In this document: positions 15,556 through 20,848 of the stretch, piece by piece | How positions within the stretch are numbered: the first letter of the stretch is position 1 | Layout of the letters: every line of letters begins with the position of its first letter | From: Rhodospirillaceae bacterium | Lineage (GTDB): Bacteria; Pseudomonadota; Alphaproteobacteria; Rhodospirillales; Magnetovibrionaceae | Direction of reading: 5' to 3' | Length of the DNA: 20,848 bases | NCBI GenBank assembly: GCA_002401565.1 | Contig: NVTL01000004.1 | Coordinates: 9,269-30,116, forward strand | Notes under the pieces: model-generated | Told to the model about the DNA's origin: nothing | What the model saw: only the letters and a program-made list of their open reading frames with translations | Databases searched by the model: none | Translations under genes and position numbers: made by a program

Positions 15556-16161
15556 CTATTTGGATTCTGACGTTAACAAAAACTCGGTGGCTTCACCGTA
15601 ATCTGTAAAGTGCGGAAACGCTGGAAAATCATCCAGCACGCATTGCGGACTGCGGAAAAAGGCACTGGTTGTGGCTTCTTGGATCATGCCCGTGTCATTG
15701 TAGCTGTCGCCCATGGCCGCCGTGAAGAAATTCAACTCGTTTAAGGCCTTAACCGTCTTTGTTTTGTGGTCGGTGGTGCGCAGGCGGTATCCGGTGATAT
15801 GTCCGTCGTCGGCAACGTCTAGATAATGACAGAACAAGGTCGGCCAATCCAATTGCTTCATTAAAGGCTGAGCAAAGCCGTAAAAGGTATCTGAAAGGAT
15901 GATCACTTGGGCGTGGCGGCGCAGTTCGTCGACGAAGTCTTTGGCGCCTTCCATCGGCCCCATATCGCCGATCACGTCTTGGATCAGGTCCATTTTGATG
16001 TCGTGTTGGTCCAGCACTTTGAGGCGATGTTGCATCAATTCGTCGTAATCTTTGATGTCCCGTGTGGTCAGGCGCAGGTCTTCGATTCCGGTTTTATCGG
16101 CAACGCCCAGCCAGATTTCAGGAACCAGAACGCCTTCCATATCCAAACAAACAACACGCAT
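15556..16161 (-). CDS. thrH: ThrH-type HAD phosphatase (phosphoserine phosphatase / phosphoserine:homoserine phosphotransferase)
   Basis: The 201-residue product is a HAD-superfamily phosphatase that follows Pseudomonas aeruginosa ThrH closely. That enzyme dephosphorylates phosphoserine and can pass the phosphate to homoserine. Motif I is CLDMEGVLVPEIW, with Asp7 as nucleophile and Glu9 in place of the second Asp, which is typical of ThrH. Motif II is ILSDTFY (Ser90). The Lys is in DHKTK (131-135). Motif III is MGDSYND (150-156). GGGGAAG precedes the ATG by about 7 nt. It lies 46 nt after the uracil-glycosylase gene on the same strand and just before the DUF4169 gene. It would be a source of serine, the substrate of sdaA and of tryptophan synthase. 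Whether it is the cell's main SerB cannot be told here. Confidence 0.92.
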   Translation of the reverse strand: MRVVCLDMEGVLVPEIWLGVADKTGIEDLRLTTRDIKDYDELMQHRLKVLDQHDIKMDLIQDVIGDMGPMEGAKDFVDELRRHAQVIILSDTFYGFAQPLMKQLDWPTLFCHYLDVADDGHITGYRLRTTDHKTKTVKALNELNFFTAAMGDSYNDTGMIQEATTSAFFRSPQCVLDDFPAFPHFTDYGEATEFLLTSESK

Positions 16162-16207
16162 TTTTAACTTCCCCCAGAGAATCCATAGATGATTTAATCA
16201 TAGCTTA

Positions 16208-16831
16208 TCAAAGTAAGGCCTTGAATACAGCTTCAAACATTTTTGGCGTTAAAACACCGGTGTTGGTGTTGTAACTGGAACAGTGATAACTGTCGGCCAG
16301 CGTCAGGTTGTCCCCCAAATCATACTGAGCCCCATGCACGAATTTAAAGGCTGATTGTTTGAACCCCAGCGTTTTCAGCACTGCGTTGTGGCTGAATAAA
16401 CCAATCGACACGATGGTTTTCAGGTTTTTCATGGCCTTCATTTCGGCGATCAAAAAAGGTCGACAGGCGGCGGCTTCGGCGGCATTTGATTTGTTTTGTG
16501 GGGGCACACAGCGCACCGCATTGGTGATGCGACAATTGATCAGTTTTAAGCCATCGTCCACCGTGGCGCCAAAGGTGCCTTTGGCAAAACCTAGCTTTAA
16601 CAGGGTTGGATACAACAAATCGCCCGCGCCATCCCCGGTAAACGGACGTCCGGTGCAATTGGCCCCCTTTAATCCCGGTGCCAGGCCCACGATCAAGACT
16701 TCGGCGTCAATTGGGCCAAAGCTGGGCACCGGAGCATTTTTAAAATCGGGGAACTTTTCCTGATTTTGGGTGCGAAATTCAACAAGCCGGGGGCACAGAT
16801 CGCAATCAAAGGGCGGTTCTATGGTGTTCAC
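16208..16831 (-). CDS. Family 5 uracil-DNA glycosylase (UDGb) with iron-sulfur cluster
   Basis: The enzyme removes uracil (and in studied family-5 members also hypoxanthine and other deaminated bases) from DNA to start base-excision repair. The 207-residue product has the N-terminal CDLC pair (Cys10, Cys13) and Cys108 and Cys123, which fit the four [4Fe-4S] ligands. The active-site loop is GLAPGLKGANCTGRPFTGDG (49-68), where Ala replaces the Asn/Asp of other families, a family-5 trait. DCRITNAVRC-type sequence is at 99-108, and the second motif HCSSYNTNTG is at 183-192. It starts with GTG, overlapping the stop of the upstream NYN gene as GTGA, so it is translationally coupled. No SOS box is near it. 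Confidence 0.93.
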   Translation of the reverse strand: MNTIEPPFDCDLCPRLVEFRTQNQEKFPDFKNAPVPSFGPIDAEVLIVGLAPGLKGANCTGRPFTGDGAGDLLYPTLLKLGFAKGTFGATVDDGLKLINCRITNAVRCVPPQNKSNAAEAAACRPFLIAEMKAMKNLKTIVSIGLFSHNAVLKTLGFKQSAFKFVHGAQYDLGDNLTLADSYHCSSYNTNTGVLTPKMFEAVFKALL

Positions 16832-17484
16832 GAATTGTCAAAATCGCCGGGTGTTGTCGCCTCTGCTACGTCATCTGCAACGTCATCTGCAACGTCATCT
16901 GTAGCCTCAACTGCGGGCTGATCATCAATAATAGCAGGACGTTGTGGACGGTCATTGCTGGAGCGTCCAATCATATTTTGCAAGTCGCTTAATTCAATAA
17001 AGTTGTCGGCTTGGCGACGCAATTCATCGGCGACCATGGGCGGATGAGATTTAACCGTGCTGACCACGGTGCATCTGAGACCCTTGCGTTGAACGGCTTC
17101 TAACAAACGGCGGAAATCGCCATCGCCGGAAAACAACACGATGTGATCCAAAGCCGGGGCCATTTCCATCACGTCGATGGCCAGTTCGATATCCATGTTG
17201 CCTTTGATCTTTTTGCGACCTTGGGAATCGGTAAATTCTTTGGCGGGTTTGGTGACCATGGTATAGCCGTTGTAATCTAACCAATCGACCAACGGGCGCA
17301 GGGGGGAATATTCGGCATCGTCAATCAGGGCGGTATAATACATGGCGCGGATCAAGCGGCCTTCGCTGGCGTAATATTTCAGCAAACGTTTGTAATCAAT
17401 GTCAAAATTTAGGGCACGAGCCGCCGCATAAAGATTTGATCCGTCGATAAAAAGACCGATGCGTTCTTGAGGATAAAAAGGCAT
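16828..17484 (-). CDS. NYN-domain (LabA/DUF88-like) putative RNase
   Basis: The 218-residue product has an NYN (PIN-like) nuclease fold. Acidic residues are placed as in active members: GLFIDGSNLY (Asp14), IKGNMDIELAIDVME (Asp98, Asp104) and IVLFSGDGDFRRLL (Asp121, Asp123). Such proteins are thought to cut RNA with a bound metal ion. The domain ends near 170. The tail is acidic and low-complexity, with DDVADDVADDVAEA encoded by a 12-bp tandem repeat. AAGGAA lies about 9 nt before the ATG. The gene is first in a run with the uracil glycosylase, thrH and DUF4169, and is divergent from folK. The RNA target is unknown. Confidence 0.9.
   Translation of the reverse strand: MPFYPQERIGLFIDGSNLYAAARALNFDIDYKRLLKYYASEGRLIRAMYYTALIDDAEYSPLRPLVDWLDYNGYTMVTKPAKEFTDSQGRKKIKGNMDIELAIDVMEMAPALDHIVLFSGDGDFRRLLEAVQRKGLRCTVVSTVKSHPPMVADELRRQADNFIELSDLQNMIGRSSNDRPQRPAIIDDQPAVEATDDVADDVADDVAEATTPGDFDNS
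16866..16913 (-). repeat. 12-bp tandem repeat in the NYN gene tail
   Basis: Four 12-bp units start at 16866, 16878, 16890 and 16902. The plus strand reads CAACGTCATCTG in the two middle copies; the first differs by one base and the last by several. In frame they encode the repeated Asp-Asp-Val-Ala tail. Slippage would add or remove four residues without a frameshift. Confidence 0.85.
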
Positions 17485-17534
17485 AATAATAATTCCTTTA
17501 AAAATAAGTCGATTAAAAAATTGAAGATATAAAT

Positions 17535-17563
17535 ATTAAATAATTCAGATAGATTAGAGTTAA
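17535..17563 (-). promoter_or_regulatory. Candidate promoter of the NYN-UDG-thrH run
   Basis: On the minus strand TTAACT (plus 17558-17563) is followed by a 17-nt spacer and TTTAAT (17535-17540), five of six bases of the -10 consensus. It lies in a strongly AT-rich 131-bp gap between the NYN gene and folK, about 50 nt upstream of the NYN ATG. The placement is good but such AT-rich DNA yields chance matches. I found no equally good promoter for folK in the same gap. Confidence 0.45.
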
Positions 17564-17615
17564 GCACTCGCCCCCTTATTCGCAAGGGAAAAACTGTTTT
17601 AAAGGCATTCAGAAA

Positions 17616-18110
17616 ATGATTTTCATTGGGATCGGCGCAAACCTGCCATCTGAACGCTTTGGCGCCCCCGTTGACACCTGCGCGGCGGCTGTTAAAGCTT
17701 TGCAAAGAATATCAAATACAAAGGTTAAGGCACAGTCCACTTGGTTTGAAAGTGCGCCTGTGCCCGTATCTGATCAACCGTGGTATATCAATGGCGTGGT
17801 TCAAATCGAAACGGATTTGAACCCACTGGACTTATTACAGGCTTTGCATGATATCGAAGCCGATTTTGGCCGGGTCCGGGCTGAGCGCAATGCGGCACGC
17901 ATATTGGACTTGGATCTTTTGGTTTATGACGACCTTCATTTGACCGAACACAGCCCGCGTATTCCCCATCCACGCTTGCAAGACCGGGCTTTTGTGGTGT
18001 TGCCTTTGGCTGAAATTGCCCCAGATTGGGTGCATCCGGTGACCGGGGAAAAGCTTAGAGAAATGGCGGCAAAACTGCCTAAAGATCAGCTTTGTCGTCC
18101 TGTTTCGTAA
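17616..18110 (+). CDS. folK: 2-amino-4-hydroxy-6-hydroxymethyldihydropteridine diphosphokinase (HPPK)
   Basis: HPPK transfers pyrophosphate from ATP to the pterin in folate synthesis, just before FolP. The 164-residue product starts MIFIGIGANLPSERFG and has STWFESAPVPVSDQPWYING (41-60). The family signature RNAARILDLDLLVYDD (91-106) includes Asp98 and Asp100 as magnesium ligands. IPHPRLQDRAFVVLPLAEIAP follows at 116-136. The usual Arg-Trp-Gly-Pro-Arg start of the signature is altered here to Arg-Asn-Ala-Ala-Arg, a tolerated variation in the family. AAAGG lies 10 nt before the ATG. No folP or folB is adjacent; the gene sits in the folK-rpoZ-RelA/SpoT order. Confidence 0.95.
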   Translation: MIFIGIGANLPSERFGAPVDTCAAAVKALQRISNTKVKAQSTWFESAPVPVSDQPWYINGVVQIETDLNPLDLLQALHDIEADFGRVRAERNAARILDLDLLVYDDLHLTEHSPRIPHPRLQDRAFVVLPLAEIAPDWVHPVTGEKLREMAAKLPKDQLCRPVS

Positions 18111-18138
18111 AATAAAGCAAAATAAACGTCTAATTGTC

Positions 18139-18169
18139 TTGCTTTGAGGCACGCTTAGACATATATAAT
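18139..18169 (+). promoter_or_regulatory. Candidate promoter of rpoZ
   Basis: A perfect TATAAT (18164-18169) lies 49 nt before the rpoZ ATG in the 107-bp gap after folK. The best -35 is TTGCTT (18139-18144) with a long 19-nt spacer; TTGAGG (18144-18149) would leave only 14 nt. The -10 is convincing, the -35 is not. Confidence 0.45.
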
Positions 18170-18217
18170 CCGAAGATTCACAATGAATTCATAATGATTT
18201 AATCGGAGAGACTGTTC

Positions 18218-18634
18218 ATGGCTCGCGTCACGGTCGAAGACTGCGTTACAAAAATTCCCAACCGTTTTAAACTGGTGATGACTGCTGCCCAACGGGCGCG
18301 CGATGTTGCTGCTGGTGCTGATCTGACATTGGAACGAAATGACGACAAAAATCCTGTTGTTGCTCTTCGTGAAATTGCCGAAGAAAATGTCGACTTCGCA
18401 GAACTGGAAGAAACCCTGATCCGGGGTCTTCAGCGTTATGTTGAAAACGACGATGTCATCGAAGACGAAATGGACATCCGGGCGTTGCAATTGGAAGTCA
18501 ACGGCGAAGCAAACGAAGCCGAGGAAGTCGCCGAAGACAACTTGACGGTTCACGACGTTGCCGCCGAAGAAATCGAAGCCGCAACAAACGAAGCCGCAGC
18601 CATGATGGAAGGCGCTGAAGCCAAGGAAGGCTAA
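18218..18634 (+). CDS. rpoZ: RNA polymerase omega subunit
   Basis: Omega binds the beta-prime subunit, helps assemble RNA polymerase, and in E. coli forms part of ppGpp-binding site 1. The 138-residue product starts MARVTVEDCVTKIPNRFKLV and continues TAAQRARDVAAGADLTLERN, then DKNPVVALREIAE, all conserved in omega. The N-terminal Met-Ala-Arg, whose counterpart contacts ppGpp in E. coli, is kept. The remaining half (about 65-138) is a very acidic, Glu/Ala-rich tail longer than the E. coli protein (91 aa), as in many alphaproteobacteria. GGAGAG precedes the ATG by 8 nt. It is followed by a hairpin and then the RelA/SpoT homolog. Confidence 0.96.
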   Translation: MARVTVEDCVTKIPNRFKLVMTAAQRARDVAAGADLTLERNDDKNPVVALREIAEENVDFAELEETLIRGLQRYVENDDVIEDEMDIRALQLEVNGEANEAEEVAEDNLTVHDVAAEEIEAATNEAAAMMEGAEAKEG

Positions 18635-18660
18635 GCATGCGCTTGATCCTCAAACATCTT

Positions 18661-18693
18661 AAGCCCTTCGTTTGTTTCAAACGGAGGGCTTTT
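18661..18693 (+). terminator. Intrinsic-terminator-like hairpin between rpoZ and the RelA/SpoT gene
   Basis: Bases 18661-18674 pair with 18678-18691 in a 14-bp stem (one T-G wobble) closed by a TTT loop, ending in a TTTT run (18690-18693). It starts 27 nt after the rpoZ stop and resembles a Rho-independent terminator with a short U-tract. The 3' arm contains GGAGGG (18683-18688), the only Shine-Dalgarno candidate for the ATG at 18696. The structure could therefore also block translation of the next gene. Confidence 0.7.
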
Positions 18694-18695
18694 GC

Positions 18696-20848
18696 ATGAT
18701 CCGCCAGTTTGAACTTGTCGAACGCGTTAAAAGTTATGACCCGGCAGCCGATGAAGACCTGATCAATCGCGCGTATGTATTTGCGATGAAGGCCCACGGC
18801 AGCCAAACGCGCGCCTCTGGTGATCCTTATTTTTCGCATCCTCTTGAAGTCGCCGGCATTTTAACGGGCTATCGTTTGGATACGGCGACCATCGTCACGG
18901 CGCTGTTGCACGATACCGTCGAAGATACCAATGCCACGATTGAAGATATTGAAAAGCTGTTCGGTGTCGAAGTGGCAAAATTGGTCGATGGTGTGACCAA
19001 ACTGACGCAAATCGAACTGCAATCGGACCACGCCAAACAGGCGGAAAATTTCCGCAAACTGTTGCTGGCCATGTCCGAAGATATTCGCGTTTTGTTGGTC
19101 AAACTGGCCGACCGTCTGCACAATATGCAGACCTTGCATTTCATCAAAAAGCCGGAAAAACGCAAACGCATCGCCACCGAAACCATGGAGATTTTCTCGC
19201 CATTGGCCGAACGCATCGGCATGCAGGAAATGAAAAACGAACTGGATAATCTGGCGTTTGCGGAAATCAACGGCGAAGCCCGTGATTCCATCATGAAACG
19301 GTTGGATTATTTGCGCGCCGAAGGTGAAAATCTGGTGCCCAGAATTATTGACGAATTGACCGCAACCTTAAAAGAATATGATGTAAGCGCCACCATCACG
19401 GGTCGCGAAAAAACACCGTATTCCATTTGGCGCAAAATGCAGTTCAAAGACGTACCGTTCGAAGCCATGTCCGACATCATGGCGTTTCGCATTTCCGTCG
19501 ACAATACCGAAGAATGTTATAAGACGTTGGGGGTTATTCACAATGCTTACCGCGTTGTCCCTGAACGCTTTAAAGACTATATTTCCCTGCCCAAGCCCAA
19601 TGGCTATCAATCCTTGCACACCTGTATCATTGGCCCGGAAAAGCATCGGGTTGAAATTCAAATTCGCACCCGTGATATGCACGATGTGGCCGAAAATGGC
19701 GTTGCCGCACACTGGCAATACAAACAAAACGGGGAAGGGCGGTCTGGTAAGCCCAAGGATGGCAAACAATACCGCTGGCTTCGCGAATTGTTGGAAATTT
19801 TGGAACATGCCGCCGAACCCGAAGAGTTTCTGGAACACACCAAGTTGGAAATGTTTCAAGACCAAGTGTTCTGCTTTACGCCCAAGGGCGACCTGATCAA
19901 CCTGCCGCAGCAAGCAACACCTGTTGATTTTGCCTATGCGGTGCACACCGAAGTCGGCGACCGTTGTGTCGGGGCCAAAATCAATGGCCGCATGATGCCG
20001 TTGCGCACGCGTCTTAAAAATGGCGATCAGGTGGATATTGTCACGTCCAAAACCCACACACCTTCGCCCACATGGCAAAACTTTGTGGTCTCGGGCAAGG
20101 CCAAGGCTCGCATTCGTTTGTATGTGCGCTTGAAAGAACGCGATCAATACTTGGAATTGGGCCAAGCCATGATCAACCGGGTGTTTGTCGAAGAAGATTA
20201 CGCCATGACCGAAAAAGGTCTGAAGGGCGTTTTAAAAATCTTTCAAAAAGAAACCGTTGATGATCTGGTTGCCGAAGTCGGCATGGCGCATATCGGCGCG
20301 CGCGATGTCTTGGAAGCTGTTTATCCGGGGGCCAAGAAAAAAAGCCTGCCGTCTCTGCCCACCCGCACATCGGGACGCGCGCGCGCCAAAAACAAAAAAA
20401 ATCAAAGTTCAGGCATTCCCATTCGCGGGCTGATTCCCGGCATGGCCATGCATTATGCGGGCTGTTGCCATCCGTTGCCCGGCGACCGCATTGTTGGCAT
20501 CATCACCACGGGCAAGGGGGTCACCATCCACACCATCGATTGTGACAATCTGCATCAGTACGAAGAAGAACCATCCAGATGGATTGATGTATCGTGGGAC
20601 CAAGACACCCTGCGTCCCGAAGAACACGTCAGCCGCATTCATCTGACATTGTTGAATGTACGCGGAGCCTTGGGCGAACTGTCCAACAGCATCGCGCGCA
20701 GCGAAGGCAATATTTCGAACCTGAAAATCATGACCCGTTCGGCTGATTTTTTCGATATGTATGTGGATATAGAAGTCCGCGATGTGAAACACTTAACCGA
20801 AATTATTGCGGCGCTCAGAGCCAACCCTGTTGTGAATACGGTTGAGCG
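18696..20848 (+). CDS. rsh: Bifunctional (p)ppGpp synthetase/hydrolase, RelA/SpoT homolog (cut by window edge)
   Basis: This enzyme makes and degrades the alarmone (p)ppGpp. The frame is open from the ATG at 18696 to the window end (717 codons, no stop reached). The N-terminal HD hydrolase domain shows YFSHPLEVAG and HDTVEDT (His72, Asp73, Glu76, Asp77), plus VKLADRLHNMQT, so hydrolase activity is likely. The synthetase domain has GREKTPYSIWRKMQ, RFKD at 291-294 (the RxKD form typical of bifunctional enzymes, not the ExDD of RelA), YISLPKPNGYQSLHT, and VEIQIRTRDMHDVAENGVAAHW. A TGS domain follows (VFCFTPKGDLINLP, then TPVDFAYAVHTEVGDRCVGA), then AGCCHPLPGDRIVGI with the conserved Cys pair, and a C-terminal ACT domain. 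One such long enzyme per genome is usual in alphaproteobacteria. Only the last residues are missing. Confidence 0.96.
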   Translation, partial: MIRQFELVERVKSYDPAADEDLINRAYVFAMKAHGSQTRASGDPYFSHPLEVAGILTGYRLDTATIVTALLHDTVEDTNATIEDIEKLFGVEVAKLVDGVTKLTQIELQSDHAKQAENFRKLLLAMSEDIRVLLVKLADRLHNMQTLHFIKKPEKRKRIATETMEIFSPLAERIGMQEMKNELDNLAFAEINGEARDSIMKRLDYLRAEGENLVPRIIDELTATLKEYDVSATITGREKTPYSIWRKMQFKDVPFEAMSDIMAFRISVDNTEECYKTLGVIHNAYRVVPERFKDYISLPKPNGYQSLHTCIIGPEKHRVEIQIRTRDMHDVAENGVAAHWQYKQNGEGRSGKPKDGKQYRWLRELLEILEHAAEPEEFLEHTKLEMFQDQVFCFTPKGDLINLPQQATPVDFAYAVHTEVGDRCVGAKINGRMMPLRTRLKNGDQVDIVTSKTHTPSPTWQNFVVSGKAKARIRLYVRLKERDQYLELGQAMINRVFVEEDYAMTEKGLKGVLKIFQKETVDDLVAEVGMAHIGARDVLEAVYPGAKKKSLPSLPTRTSGRARAKNKKNQSSGIPIRGLIPGMAMHYAGCCHPLPGDRIVGIITTGKGVTIHTIDCDNLHQYEEEPSRWIDVSWDQDTLRPEEHVSRIHLTLLNVRGALGELSNSIARSEGNISNLKIMTRSADFFDMYVDIEVRDVKHLTEIIAALRANPVVNTVE

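Noticed and set aside
17573..17588. Short hairpin CCCTT-N6-AAGGG upstream of folK
   Set aside because: A 5-bp stem is too weak to call a terminator or riboswitch, and no conserved folate-linked aptamer features are visible.

Overview
The window is a 20.8 kb stretch of an alphaproteobacterial chromosome. Gene order and protein sequence both suggest a Rhodospirillales-type, possibly marine or aquatic, bacterium. The order trpGDC-moaC-moeA-lexA / comEC / gltX-gltA is a familiar alphaproteobacterial neighbourhood. Other markers are DUF4169 and DUF4170 proteins, a direct-repeat GTTC-N7-GTTC SOS box in front of lexA, a ComEC without a metallo-beta-lactamase domain, and a single bifunctional RelA/SpoT enzyme directly after rpoZ. 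Genus-level placement is inference only. Coding density is very high and no gap without a gene exceeds about 135 bp. I see no rRNA, tRNA, CRISPR array, insertion sequence or phage gene.

Layout. (1) 1-1822, minus strand: gltX followed by the start of gltA (citrate synthase, cut by the window edge). (2) 1902-4127, plus strand: comEC, convergent with lexA and sharing a TTAA stop overlap. (3) 4124-4910: lexA with an autoregulatory promoter/SOS operator. (4) 4967-9505, minus strand: a tightly packed operon trpG-trpD-trpC-moaC-moeA-GNAT, with junctions that overlap or lie within 3 nt. It joins three tryptophan genes (no trpE, F, B or A here), two molybdenum-cofactor genes and an acetyltransferase. 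(5) 9579-10937, plus: sdaA (serine deaminase), divergent from trpG. (6) 11072-13465, plus: a large, visibly AT-richer gene for a TPR-repeat/methyltransferase fusion, the most cargo-like gene in the window. (7) 13562-15047, minus: yafJ-type class II glutamine amidotransferase, overlapping a Rossmann-like protein of unknown function. (8) 15125-15553: small DUF4170 and DUF4169 genes facing each other. (9) 15365-17484, minus: a compact run of NYN-domain protein, family-5 uracil-DNA glycosylase, ThrH phosphatase and DUF4169. (10) 17616-20848, plus: folK, rpoZ, and a RelA/SpoT homolog running off the window.

How the genes relate. Most are housekeeping: translation/TCA entry, SOS control, tryptophan and Moco synthesis, folate, and stringent response. 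Serine metabolism recurs: sdaA removes serine, ThrH-type enzymes make it, and tryptophan synthesis consumes it. rpoZ and the ppGpp synthetase/hydrolase sit together; omega is part of a ppGpp-binding site on RNA polymerase in other proteobacteria.

I did not find a clear-cut new multi-gene system. Four items deserve a second look: the hairpin between rpoZ and the RelA/SpoT gene that buries the latter's Shine-Dalgarno sequence; the TPR-methyltransferase island; the overlapping yafJ/Rossmann-protein pair; and the NYN/uracil-glycosylase translational coupling.
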